From the NCBI GenBank assembly GCA_028694115.1, contig JAQUUB010000104.1:1-15712 (forward strand): a stretch of DNA of 15,712 nt, given 5' to 3'. Origin of the DNA: Lachnospiraceae bacterium. GTDB taxonomy: Bacteria > Bacillota_A > Clostridia > Lachnospirales > Lachnospiraceae. Below the pieces are notes generated by a model. It made no database searches, was not told where the DNA came from, and saw nothing but the letters and a program-made list of their open reading frames with translations. This document shows, one piece after another, positions 1 through 8,010 of this stretch; positions within the stretch are counted from its first letter, which is position 1; each line of letters starts with the position of its first letter. Both the position numbers and the translations under genes were made by a program.

Positions 1-340
1 CATCTTTGCTATCCTAAGGTCTCTTTAACAAGAAGGCTGGAATTCCCTTCCTCGAGACAAAGTGACAGGGGTGACGAGAGCCGTCAACTCAGCTAATAAT
101 TGTTATGTGATGCCACCAGAAGGAGGGCCACACATATTAAAAATATGACGACTGTACAGCGTAATCTATGCGCCCTTCTTATATATAACTTACTAAAAAT
201 TTACGCTAAGTTTTCGAGAGCTACGAAAATTGTTTATCAGTTAGCGTCAAACCCCTAAAATTGTCTATCTTTCGAAAACTTCACAGAACCCTTGTTTTGT
301 ATAGACTTACACCTGTGAAAAAATCAATTACTTTTAAGAA
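1..340. other. intergenic stretch, no gene recognised
   Basis: All frames are closed by stops within short distances and no protein family was recognised. Two secondary structures can be seen. One is a hairpin CATATT-aaa-AATATG near 133-147, enclosed by a partly complementary GAAGGAGGGC / GCGCCCTTC pair (about 119-128 and 170-178). The other is an inverted pair aagttttcgagag (207-219) / ctttcgaaaactt (270-282), matching at 12 of 13 positions. These could be a remnant of an insertion-sequence end or a structured RNA. I could not assign either. Confidence 0.3.
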
Positions 341-525
341 TTTTTGTATCCTCTTCAAATTCAAGGAAGAATTTTCCAACCAAAAAATATGAAACAATTT
401 TGTCGTACAGTTATAAAGTTGAATGTGCCTTTTGAGCATGTTTTTCAGACTTGGTTAAATTCTTAAATTTTCAGTAAATATGTGAAATTTACTTTTACCC
501 ATACAATTTGAAGAGGATACGAAAA
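341..525. repeat. MITE-like 21-bp inverted repeat pair
   Basis: The 21-mer beginning tttttgtatcctcttcaaat at 341-361 recurs inverted at 505-525 with 20 of 21 positions matching. The two arms enclose 143 bp of non-coding DNA. The right arm merges with the A-run that forms the T-tract downstream of the VTC gene. The arrangement suits a miniature inverted-repeat element or the shell of a decayed insertion sequence. No target duplication was identified. Confidence 0.45.
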
Positions 526-535
526 AAAGAAAATC
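516..535 (-). terminator. T-tract terminator after the VTC operon
   Basis: On the minus strand the VTC stop codon is followed within about 15 nt by a T-rich run (seven T, the A-run at 522-528 on the plus strand). T-tracts just after stop codons are the usual intrinsic termination signal in archaea. The run overlaps the right arm of the 341-525 inverted repeat. Confidence 0.45.
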
Positions 536-543
536 CATAAGAT

Positions 544-1254
544 TCAGGAGTACATATTTTCAATCCCTGACGCATACTTGGAACTTTTAGTCAATCTGAA
601 AGGAAAATAATTGAAAAATGATTCGGAAAAATCCTCATTCTCTTTCGGATACTTGAGTTCAAGGACACAGCTTTGATAATCAACTTTTTTTTCATTAAAA
701 GAGTTATTTGAAGATTTCAACTTGTAATATTCCATACCCGAATCAATCGTAATCCTGAATTTATGGTTTGCAGATTCAAAGTATTTTCTATAGTAACGGT
801 TAAGAAGAGTAAATCTCAATGATTTAAGGTACTCAACGAACACATCCGGGATATTGGATTCCATGAATATTTCCTGCTGTTTTTCCAGAGAATGTTTACT
901 ATCCAGGCAGAAGGAGTTGATAGGAAAACAAATTTTTCCTCCAAGAAGACCTCGTTTAATTTTGAACTCCAGAATAGGGCTTTCAATAAACCCAAAGAGA
1001 TTCCCATACCAACGAATTCGAACTTTTAATCTCTTACTTAGTCCATCCACATTATCAAAATAATTTGACATGTTGTAAGTATCAAGATAAATATTATTTA
1101 TATATCTTGGAAAATGTCTCTCAATAAAAATTGCAGGATGTGACTTGACAATCGATTCGATCTCATGCATACTCATCCCGTAAACTACCGCTTTTCTCTC
1201 ATATCTGAATTCATCTGGACTTTGCATTTTATCAAGCACAGCTTCACTCAGCAT
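544..1254 (-). CDS. VTC-domain protein (polyphosphate polymerase-like)
   Basis: A 236-residue protein of the VTC family, a triphosphate-tunnel fold whose eukaryotic member Vtc4 makes polyphosphate from ATP. Family landmarks occur in order: FRYERK near the N-terminus, NNIYLDT, the basic KVRIRWYG, ILEFKIKRG, LNRYYRKYFE, FRITIDSGMEYY, VLELKYP, and TKSSKYASGIE near the C-terminus. The alternating basic and acidic residues are those expected to line the tunnel. The ATG at 1254 is chosen because it has a strong GGAGGT eight nt upstream. A longer in-frame start at 1305 would only add an artificial hydrophobic leader. The gene overlaps the end of cotH by 11 nt, which implies translational coupling. 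It is last in a DUF4956-CotH-VTC operon. Polymerase activity is inferred from the family. Confidence 0.88.
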   Translation of the reverse strand: MLSEAVLDKMQSPDEFRYERKAVVYGMSMHEIESIVKSHPAIFIERHFPRYINNIYLDTYNMSNYFDNVDGLSKRLKVRIRWYGNLFGFIESPILEFKIKRGLLGGKICFPINSFCLDSKHSLEKQQEIFMESNIPDVFVEYLKSLRFTLLNRYYRKYFESANHKFRITIDSGMEYYKLKSSNNSFNEKKVDYQSCVLELKYPKENEDFSESFFNYFPFRLTKSSKYASGIENMYS

Positions 1255-4021
1255 GTTTAGATACCTCCGAAAAAGAAGAAAAATCAGGAGTACCTGATTT
1301 GCCATATATCATTTCATAAACTTTTTTGTGATTCCCGGTGATTTCACTTCCATCAATGGATAGACTCGAACCAGCCTCAATTATGTATGGAATAGTTGTA
1401 TTGTCCAGCTCAAAAGAAAAGGCCTCTATCCTTCCAGGACCAAATTCTGGTTTCTGCTGGCAGGCAAGAAAACCAACATTACATGAAGAGATTTTTGCAT
1501 CATATATTTTTACTGTGGACAGGTCTTTGCTGACTATGGCTGCACTGCAATTCTTTAATTCTGTCCCCATAACGTTTACGTAACTGGATTCCCCCGCGCT
1601 TAAACCTGCATTTCCTACGCCATTAACAAGGCATTCCGAGACATCGACTACGGCATCTGAGAAGTCCAGAGCGGAATTCCCTGAATTAATAAAGGATGAA
1701 CCGGAGATGGTTCCTTTTCCAAAAAGCCCTCTTAAAGAATTCAAATTCGTATCCTGGAATAATGAGTTCGTGATCGAAAATTCTGACCTGATAATATCAA
1801 GCATATAGCTTCCTGCTGTATTATTGAGGAAGTAGCAGTTTTCAATTATTACAGGCGATTCGTAAAATGTAAGAGCCCCATGCAGTTGCCATCCTGATCT
1901 TGAGGGTGCGGAAAGATTACTGAAAATGACCCTGTTTAAGTAGGATTCCTCACCCACATTCAGGACAGCGATTCCCTGGCCTGTTGAATCCGAAGATGTT
2001 ATTACAAGTGGGAAATCTTCATTTCCAGAGAGGTTAAGTGGAGAATATGAAAGTATCATAGAACTGTTTAATAGATTTATTGTTGTGGCATACTCATCTG
2101 AACAGGTGACCACATACCCTTCTGGGATGACCAGGTCTTCTTTTATTTCCCAGGTGCCGGGAGTTATATAGATATTTTTACTTTCGTTATCAAACAAAAG
2201 GAAATCAAAACTATTTGTGTTTGGACTTTTCCTTATGGTATCGCTCAAAGGAAAATCTTCAGACATATGAGGCCACATATACACGGATTCATTACGCAGA
2301 AGGCGGTGTCCCAGGAATCTGTAATTCAGTTTCAGATCGAGAATACATTGGGAAGACCAGTTAAAGTTTTCAGGCAGCATAAACTCGATTTTTTCATATT
2401 TTATCGGATCTGAGGACATTTTTCCCTGAATGATTCTCCCCTTTTCTGCGGGCTCAAGGACCGCTGATTCCTGGAAACTTATATTGGATATTTCTATTGG
2501 CATTGACTGCATGTTTCCAACTTCAAGCGTGATACTCCTGTTTCCCGTAGAATTGTAGAAATAAACCTGTGCACCTTTTGAAGGATTAAGCAAAGTTTGA
2601 ATATATCTCTGGTTATCGTAAAATACAGCTTTTGAAAATGAATAATAGGGACGGTCTTTATGCAGAATATCGAGATTTTCTTGAAGCTCGTCGCTCACTT
2701 CATAGAACAGGGAGTCTAAATAGGATTCCTTGGAAACTCTCTCAAGTTCTTGAATATATTTCCCAAAGAAGACAGGGTCCTCAAACAATGCATCCAAGAA
2801 TGGTTTATCAGCAGCATATGCGAGTTCATTAATTCTAAATCCAGAATTACTGTCAAAAGCAATAGGCTCTAGTTTTGAAGTTACTGGATTGTAATAAAAC
2901 CTAAGATTGTGCCAGTAAGTCGCGTGCTGGCCTCCAAAAACATCTGTAAGAGCAACATATGTAGCAAGTTTATCGATATCAAATACTTCCTCAACAGTCA
3001 AATCTCCGGCTCTGAAAGCTTCAAGCAAATCTTTTGCCTTTATATATTGTTCAAATGATTCAGAATCATCTAGTACTTTTCCACTCCGATATACATCAAT
3101 ATCAGTGGAACTATAATAGTCAAGCAGCTCCTCCGAAAATCCGGCCTGCATAAATAATAATCTATTTGAGAAAAGATGTTCCTCGTTAAACCGAACTATA
3201 GGCCCTTCTGGATAATTATTATTTTCAATAAGCAGACTGTCAAAATGTTCCTCCAGTGCATAGATACCTTTATGTTTTCCGTTTATGGTAACATCAACGA
3301 AAGAACAACGTAAGCAAAGAATTCCTTCTCTCTTCATCGCTTCCTGGAACAACCACTCGTTGAGGTAATTTCTTGTCTTTGGATCCTGAAGAACGAATTG
3401 ATTCATTCCTAAAAGCGTGTCATTTCCCTTAGCTTTAACACGGAACGACCATTTATCGCCACCCCAATGATCTGGCCAATCGCCTTTAAGCCTTAAATTC
3501 ACGTCAACAGTCTGATTATTGTAATGGATTTTTGCAGGAACGAAATCCTCATCAGAAGGAACAAGGATACCATTTGCAATTGCAACCTCTCTTTTGTATG
3601 CAAGTTTCTGGAAATCATTGTTTTTGATATCAATTGTTATCTCTTCAGGATTTGATGTAAGCCCGTTTATATAGTTAATTGGTATTCTGTAATTCTCACG
3701 TAAAGCACCCGACAGCATAATCTGTGTTTTAGTAGGATCTAAACCGATCTTTACCAATGTATTTTCAGCTACCTCCTCAGCGAAGGGCGATGGTTTATCA
3801 ACTGTTCCAAAAAAACCTGAAATGAACATCCCACCAAGGCAACCACCAAGGCAACCAACAAGGAACACAAATAAAATAACTGAAAGATGAACTTTTTTAC
3901 TGGATAAAAACTTATACACACTGGAAGTTATCCGAATCTTCTGACCATCCTCCTTTTTAATTTGCATCTTAAGTCCCCCACATTTTGGATCCCATTTATA
4001 TCTGTTTTCTTTGGACCCCAT
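1244..4021 (-). CDS. membrane-anchored CotH kinase family protein with C-terminal beta-helix
   Basis: A 925-residue protein with a short basic N-terminal tail and one membrane helix (about 44-72, rich in Gly and Cys: GCLGGCLGG). The CotH domain spans roughly 100-480. CotH proteins are atypical protein kinases first studied in spore coats. Visible landmarks are RLKGDW (177-182), NYLNEWLFQEAMKREG (218-233), NGKHKGIYALEEHFD (247-261), ALTDVFGGQHATYWHN (357-372), and YNPVTSKLEPIAFD ending in the probable metal-binding Asp390. Residues about 600-900 look like a right-handed parallel beta-helix of short Asn/Ser-rich turns. The bulk is probably outside the cell. The gene lies 10 nt after the DUF4956 gene and overlaps the VTC gene. 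Start is uncertain: ATG 4021 has no clear ribosome site, while ATG 3967 (residue 19) follows GGGGGAC. Kinase activity is inferred. Confidence 0.85.
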   Translation of the reverse strand: MGSKENRYKWDPKCGGLKMQIKKEDGQKIRITSSVYKFLSSKKVHLSVILFVFLVGCLGGCLGGMFISGFFGTVDKPSPFAEEVAENTLVKIGLDPTKTQIMLSGALRENYRIPINYINGLTSNPEEITIDIKNNDFQKLAYKREVAIANGILVPSDEDFVPAKIHYNNQTVDVNLRLKGDWPDHWGGDKWSFRVKAKGNDTLLGMNQFVLQDPKTRNYLNEWLFQEAMKREGILCLRCSFVDVTINGKHKGIYALEEHFDSLLIENNNYPEGPIVRFNEEHLFSNRLLFMQAGFSEELLDYYSSTDIDVYRSGKVLDDSESFEQYIKAKDLLEAFRAGDLTVEEVFDIDKLATYVALTDVFGGQHATYWHNLRFYYNPVTSKLEPIAFDSNSGFRINELAYAADKPFLDALFEDPVFFGKYIQELERVSKESYLDSLFYEVSDELQENLDILHKDRPYYSFSKAVFYDNQRYIQTLLNPSKGAQVYFYNSTGNRSITLEVGNMQSMPIEISNISFQESAVLEPAEKGRIIQGKMSSDPIKYEKIEFMLPENFNWSSQCILDLKLNYRFLGHRLLRNESVYMWPHMSEDFPLSDTIRKSPNTNSFDFLLFDNESKNIYITPGTWEIKEDLVIPEGYVVTCSDEYATTINLLNSSMILSYSPLNLSGNEDFPLVITSSDSTGQGIAVLNVGEESYLNRVIFSNLSAPSRSGWQLHGALTFYESPVIIENCYFLNNTAGSYMLDIIRSEFSITNSLFQDTNLNSLRGLFGKGTISGSSFINSGNSALDFSDAVVDVSECLVNGVGNAGLSAGESSYVNVMGTELKNCSAAIVSKDLSTVKIYDAKISSCNVGFLACQQKPEFGPGRIEAFSFELDNTTIPYIIEAGSSLSIDGSEITGNHKKVYEMIYGKSGTPDFSSFSEVSKHAE
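3831..3866. repeat. three tandem 12-bp repeats inside the cotH membrane helix
   Basis: The unit ccaccaaggcaa occurs twice perfectly (3831-3842, 3843-3854), then as ccaacaaggaac (3855-3866). On the coding strand it encodes the repeated Cys-Leu-Gly-Gly segment of the transmembrane helix. Replication slippage here could lengthen or shorten the helix by four residues per unit without a frameshift. Confidence 0.75.
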
Positions 4022-4031
4022 TCAGATCTAT

Positions 4032-4736
4032 TTAATACATACCCTGTTGATCAAGAAAAGTAATTTTAATTGATTTGGAAATTGAATTCAGTTCATTTTT
4101 GAGAGACTCTATATGCTCAAAATCATCAAAGTTTACCAGAAAAGTAGATTCAAGAGTCTCACCTGTCTCATCAAAACGCTTTAAATTCACGGCTGAACAG
4201 TGCTTATTCAAAATCGATACAATCTTATTCAATTGTATTTTATCTGGATTTTGGCTTGATATCGTCAAGTGTAAGTTCTGATCAAATTTAGGACTGCGTA
4301 TGAATTTTTTCCTTATTACAATAATTGAAAGAACTATGAAGGCACCAAAAACTGTAATAATTCTCTGATCTGCTCCCAGACCGAGGCCAATAGCGATATT
4401 CAAGAAGAGAAAAGCCAGCTCTTCAGGTTCTTTAACTGCAGTCCTGAACCTTACTATAGAGAGTGCTCCAACCAGGCCAAGAGAGAGAGCGAGGGAAGAT
4501 TTGACTATAGTAATTATGAGCATAGTTGTCATGGAAATAATTACAAAATTTTTTGCAAATTGCCGCCTGTTAGAAAGAGTAGTACCATAACTTACGTATA
4601 CCTGACCTAAGATAAAAGCCAGAATACCAGCTATTAGCAGATTAACTGCAAATCCTAATACAGGTACCTGATAACTCTGAGTAGTCAAGAAATCTTCAAA
4701 TGTTGACATATCTGCCTGCAAATTATTCCCCCACAT
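4032..4736 (-). CDS. DUF4956 domain-containing membrane protein
   Basis: A 234-residue protein with the DUF4956 signature. Membrane segments lie at about 26-50, 63-80, 82-97, 105-121 and 126-141, followed by a soluble tail of about 90 residues. The hallmark GALSIVRFRTAVKEPEELAF (90-109) followed by a GLGLG turn is easily seen. The family has no assigned reaction, but its genes are commonly found beside CotH and VTC genes, as here. A joint role in polyphosphate or envelope chemistry at the membrane is plausible but unproven. It is the first gene of the minus-strand operon. The start may be ATG 4736, which leaves a very short leader from the mapped TATA box. It may instead be ATG 4709 (residue 10, MSTFEDFL), which better resembles the N-terminus I would expect for the family. 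Confidence 0.88.
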   Translation of the reverse strand: MWGNNLQADMSTFEDFLTTQSYQVPVLGFAVNLLIAGILAFILGQVYVSYGTTLSNRRQFAKNFVIISMTTMLIITIVKSSLALSLGLVGALSIVRFRTAVKEPEELAFLFLNIAIGLGLGADQRIITVFGAFIVLSIIVIRKKFIRSPKFDQNLHLTISSQNPDKIQLNKIVSILNKHCSAVNLKRFDETGETLESTFLVNFDDFEHIESLKNELNSISKSIKITFLDQQGMY

Positions 4737-4773
4737 ATAAAATCAAATATTTTAGCATAATATGAATAGAAGA

Positions 4774-4782
4774 CTATATAAA
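4774..4782 (-). promoter_or_regulatory. TATA box of the DUF4956-CotH-VTC operon
   Basis: The minus strand reads TTTATATAG, a near-ideal archaeal TATA box, centred about 42 nt upstream of the ATG at 4736. Transcription would begin around 4750-4755, giving a leader of about 15-20 nt. No other strong TATA box was seen between this point and the relic at 4788. Confidence 0.55.
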
Positions 4783-4787
4783 TTTTT

Positions 4788-4979
4788 TTAGATGACTTCA
4801 AAGTTGCTTTGGGAAATTAAGAGATAAACTATTTTTATGTCGTAAATACTAAAGTCAACAGGTATTATAGCTTCATTATCTGTCCAGACAACTGTCTCAA
4901 AATTGATCCCATTTACAATCTGATGATGTTTACCACTCCATTGTCTTTAGACAAGATCAATATGTTTGGAATATGGTTT
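4788..4979 (-). pseudogene. relic of a DDE transposase
   Basis: A minus-strand frame reads KPYSKHIDLV, a stop, then QWSGKHHQIVNGINFETVVW and TDNEAIIPVDFSIYD. The string SGKHHxIVxGI followed by WTD...IPVDFxIYD resembles the region around the first catalytic Asp in IS4-like DDE transposases. Only about 60 codons remain. One internal stop (4947-4949) and the lack of either end show it is dead. It abuts the hexapeptide acyltransferase relic, suggesting the insertion sequence once landed in that gene. The exact IS family is uncertain. Confidence 0.6.
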
Positions 4980-5139
4980 ATTGAGATCTTCTTAAGCTAT
5001 TCATACTCCTTAAAGTCCTGATTTCTTTTGCTCGGTCACCTAATGAATTAAGTTTTACATTTGTGGCTACGACAGATCCTGCAGCTATAACAGATCCTGC
5101 ACCAATTGTCACTTCGCCTAAAATCCTACTTTCGGCAGG
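4978..5139 (-). pseudogene. C-terminal relic of a hexapeptide-repeat acyltransferase
   Basis: An open minus-strand frame of 53 codons reads ILGEVTIGAGSVIAAGSVV, then ATNVKLNSLGDRAKEIR and a short tail. The triplet-hexapeptide pattern ([I/V]-G-x-x-x) and the ending that mimics GxPAKxIR identify the last coils of a left-handed beta-helix acyltransferase (the CysE/LacA/WbbJ type used on sugars and in surface polysaccharide assembly). A stop lies immediately upstream in frame at 5140-5142 and no start is present, so only the C-terminus survives. Confidence 0.7.
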
Positions 5140-5271
5140 TCAACATTTAATTTTTGATGATTTTTAATAATGTTGATTTTGGGATAATGCTCCATAATTG
5201 TGTGTAGCGAAGAGTGAGAAGAATGTTAGAGCACCGATAATAAGGATTACCAGAATTGTCCTTACTCACCT

Positions 5272-5372
5272 CGAAATAACTTAAGTATATTTTTACACTG
5301 TACTTTATCATTTTCATAAGCAGTCCCATCGATTTTTCTCCAAAATAATAATGTGTTACTTAAGTTATTTCG
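5272..5372. repeat. 16-bp perfect inverted repeat pair
   Basis: cgaaataacttaagta at 5272-5287 is perfectly repeated in inverse at 5357-5372, 69 bp apart. Beyond the arms, ttactcacc on the left and gtgagtgaa on the right continue the complementarity after an offset of about 12 nt. This suggests the ends of a small non-autonomous element inserted near the acyltransferase relic, or a large hairpin. No open frame inside resembles a known protein. Confidence 0.6.
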
Positions 5373-5454
5373 TTACAGGCCCTGACGTGAGTGAATAAAG
5401 AACTTTTCAAATAAATTCATATACATGTCAGTCCAATATAAACAATACTTTTAA

Positions 5455-5622
5455 AATGGCAAAAGAGGTATTTTTGTATTAACAACTAATAATATTGGGA
5501 CAGAACAACCCGATGACCTTCTACAATCCCTACAGAAATTTGGCAGGCTAGAGCATTGTATCCAGAGTATTAATAACCGGCTCTTAATAGAACCAGAGGC
5601 ACTATATGCTAAAAGAGTCTAA
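5455..5622 (+). pseudogene. IS1634-type transposase C-terminal relic
   Basis: The frame reads KRGIFVLTTNNIGTEQPDDL, then a Leu/Gln-rich stretch and SINNRLLIEPEALYAKRV before a stop at 5620. This mirrors the segment of IS1634-family transposases that has FVLxTN followed by a 'Q..vErgFRflKdPlflaP..lkkp' region. Key residues (the ER of the conserved ErgFR) are eroded to LEH. A stop precedes it at 5452-5454 and no N-terminal part is present. Its last 17 bases overlap the start of the GT-C-like gene, so the relic supplies that gene's ribosome site. Confidence 0.5.
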
Positions 5623-7438
5623 TGTGAATAAACATAATAATAAAATTAGTTTGGAACTAAGCAATCTCATCGGATTTTTCGAATCCAAATTACAGAAACA
5701 AATGTGCTCTATATACAAGTTCCAGCTATTATCGACATCAATATCTTTTATGCTTATCTCGTATTCTCTTTTACTAGTTACAAGAAAGCCAGTTATGGGC
5801 TATGAAATTTCTATATATTCATCTACGCCTTTAATTTTTTGGGTATCTTTACTATTTAGTTTAATAAACGGCATGTTTCTTTTGTGGTCTTCCATTTCCA
5901 CTAGAAGCAGCAAACAATTTAATATAGGTTTTTTTCAGATAATCTTTTGTAATGCTTTATTAGTTTTGCTTCCAAAATTAAAGAACTACACGCTAATCAT
6001 GGGTAGAGGAGATAATGCCGCCTATGTAGGATATGCAATGGATGTAAGCATTTATGGACATATTCCTAATTATAATTTTTATCCATATACTTCAGTACTT
6101 ATTTCTCAAATCAGCCAAATTTTAAACATCTCTGCTTTAGAGGTATCAAAATATATTCCATTTTTGTTTGTTATCATTTATATGCTATCTATTTATTGTT
6201 GGGCAAAATCATTTAAGCAAGATCAGAATTTTATTACATATTCAATTATAGCTTCAACACCTCTATTCTTTGCTTGGTTTTTCGCAACAATATATCACAT
6301 GCTTATTTCAACTTTAATTTTACCACTTGTATTTTATACACTTAATAGAAATAGCGATTTTAGGTATAGAATTCTCGTTGTTATAATCTGCTTAATAATC
6401 CCATTTACTCATCCCATTATATCGTTAATTTTTTTATTATATATTATATGCATTTTTTTTGGGGAAATACTGTCAGATAGTAAATCCCATAAAGTATCTT
6501 TACGTTTAATTATGATTTTTTTAATAACTTCTTCTATCTGGTATCTAGCTCAGTATGCTTTAACAAAAAATGCTATTGAAATTTTTGAGCAAATAGAGAA
6601 TTCTCTTCTCATGAGAAGTTCAGGTGCTACAACATTGACTGTAGCAACGGGGTATGCTAATAAGCTGGGTTTTTTAACGGCAGCAAAGGCATTCCTAATT
6701 ATGACATTTGATGAATTAATGTACTATATCTTGTCATTTTTCTCGATTATTTTTATATTGAAAAATTCAAAAAAAGGTTTTGAGAGCTTGAAGTCTGTTT
6801 CTTTATGTTTTATTTTTGGTAGTATTTTTTATTTTTTCCTTTTTATTTCTTCTCGCGCTCATACTCCATACAGATTCATTAATTTAGATGCTAATATGAT
6901 ATTTACACCATTGTTGTTAGGATATCTTATGGTTTTTTTACGTAAACAATACAGGATAATTCTAAATCTGATCGTTATCCTGTCTGTGATCACCACGGTT
7001 GCCTCGCTATACCAATCTCCCATTACCACATATCCAAGCGATGAATTTACCGCTTATGACATTTCTGGAGGGAAATGGTTATTGGATTCTAAGAGCGAAA
7101 ATATACCTACAATTAGGTTACTGAGTTCTTTAAACCGTTATTCTTCTCTTATTTATGGTTCAAATTATACTTCAATTCATACGTCCTCAGTTAGACCTTG
7201 GTCCAATTTTCCAGAAAATTTAAGTTCATTTGAAATAGGTATCTTTCCAGCTAATTTTACTCGGTATTTTTTGATAACAGAGTATGAAAAACAAGCGTAT
7301 TCTACAGTATGGAAAGGTGTTGGACAATTTAATGAAAGTGATTTAACTTCTATTAATTCTTGTAAAAATGTATATCATATCTATGATAACCAAGAAGTTT
7401 CAACTTATCTTGTAAAACCCTACAAAAAAGGGGAGTGA
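5606..7438 (+). CDS. multi-pass membrane protein, GT-C glycosyltransferase-like
   Basis: A 610-residue protein with roughly 11-13 membrane helices between residues 38 and 468 and a soluble C-terminal domain (about 470-610). The first large loop carries GRGDNAAYVGYAMD (133-146) and then YGHIPNYNFYPYTS. An acidic residue in that loop is typical of GT-C enzymes, which transfer sugars from lipid-phosphate donors on the outer face of the membrane. RAHTPYRFINLDAN (417-430), before the last helices, also fits. Reaction and substrate cannot be deduced. The ATG at 5606 has GAGG six nt upstream. The gene is noticeably AT-rich (long T and A runs, AT-ending codons) compared with the operon to its left. 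It sits between two IS1634-type relics in opposite orientation, which suggests acquisition by transfer. Another polytopic family is possible. Confidence 0.65.
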   Translation: MLKESNVNKHNNKISLELSNLIGFFESKLQKQMCSIYKFQLLSTSISFMLISYSLLLVTRKPVMGYEISIYSSTPLIFWVSLLFSLINGMFLLWSSISTRSSKQFNIGFFQIIFCNALLVLLPKLKNYTLIMGRGDNAAYVGYAMDVSIYGHIPNYNFYPYTSVLISQISQILNISALEVSKYIPFLFVIIYMLSIYCWAKSFKQDQNFITYSIIASTPLFFAWFFATIYHMLISTLILPLVFYTLNRNSDFRYRILVVIICLIIPFTHPIISLIFLLYIICIFFGEILSDSKSHKVSLRLIMIFLITSSIWYLAQYALTKNAIEIFEQIENSLLMRSSGATTLTVATGYANKLGFLTAAKAFLIMTFDELMYYILSFFSIIFILKNSKKGFESLKSVSLCFIFGSIFYFFLFISSRAHTPYRFINLDANMIFTPLLLGYLMVFLRKQYRIILNLIVILSVITTVASLYQSPITTYPSDEFTAYDISGGKWLLDSKSENIPTIRLLSSLNRYSSLIYGSNYTSIHTSSVRPWSNFPENLSSFEIGIFPANFTRYFLITEYEKQAYSTVWKGVGQFNESDLTSINSCKNVYHIYDNQEVSTYLVKPYKKGE

Positions 7439-7606
7439 ACTAGCCCTTAGCTAAAAACTCAGGGAGATTCATAGGAACACCAGAACATTAATGTCGTATA
7501 AAAATGGTAGCACTTTGATATCAAAATAGATCTTTTTATAATATTTAACTTGAGGTTATCAAATAAACTCATTATTGCAGATATCGAAACCTAGTTCCAC
7601 TCAAAC

Positions 7607-7939
7607 TTACTCCATATTGAATCTATTTACCTTCCCATTTTTGTTCAATACCTCCATATTCAACAATAGTTTCGTAAAATAAACGCTAAAATTGGTAATG
7701 TCACAATAGAGTAGTTGAGTCCTGATGTTCACGATTTCAATCATTTTCAAAGCAAGTTTCATGAAAAGTTGAGTAGGATCTGCTCCGTGAATCTTGTCAA
7801 AAGTTCTTCCTAAAACATTATCATTAAGATCAGATGCACTGACTCCAGGACCAAGTAGTCGTTTAATTGGAAGAGTTTCAAAGTACTGAGAATAGATGAA
7901 AAAACGAATGTCGGAGAAACCAAGAAAATTGAGAGACAT
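7607..7939 (-). pseudogene. IS1634-type transposase, N-terminal fragment
   Basis: The 110-codon frame begins MSLNFLGFSDIRFFIYSQYF and contains LLGPGVSASDLNDNVLGRTF (28-47), then DKIHGADPTQLFMKLAL and LLYCDITNFSV. This is the N-terminal domain plus the first catalytic Asp region (the D of the D-T/I-T-x-F motif) of IS1634-family transposases, normally about 450-550 residues long. After residue 85 the sequence leaves the family and soon stops, so the gene is truncated and inactive. It is divergent from the GH18 gene. Confidence 0.75.
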
Positions 7940-7943
7940 TAAT

Positions 7944-7953
7944 TTTTATATAA
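7944..7953 (+). promoter_or_regulatory. TATA box upstream of the GH18 gene
   Basis: TTTTATATAA lies 58 nt before the ATG at 8011, just outside the 5' end of the IS1634 fragment. It could give a start site near 7975-7980 and a leader of about 30-35 nt. The sequence is nearly symmetric, so it may also have served the divergent transposase. Confidence 0.45.
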
Positions 7954-8010
7954 AGATCAACATATTAGATTACAGGCATTATTTAATAACCCCGTGTGCG
8001 GCGATTTTTA

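Noticed and set aside
1..180. Riboswitch or group II intron domain at the left edge
   Set aside because: Local matches (GAGCCGT, GGGGTGA) exist, but the required domain V hairpin or riboswitch cores are absent.
5147..5329. 60-codon minus-strand frame
   Set aside because: It contains one arm of the 16-bp inverted repeat, has no ribosome site, and its sequence resembles no protein family.
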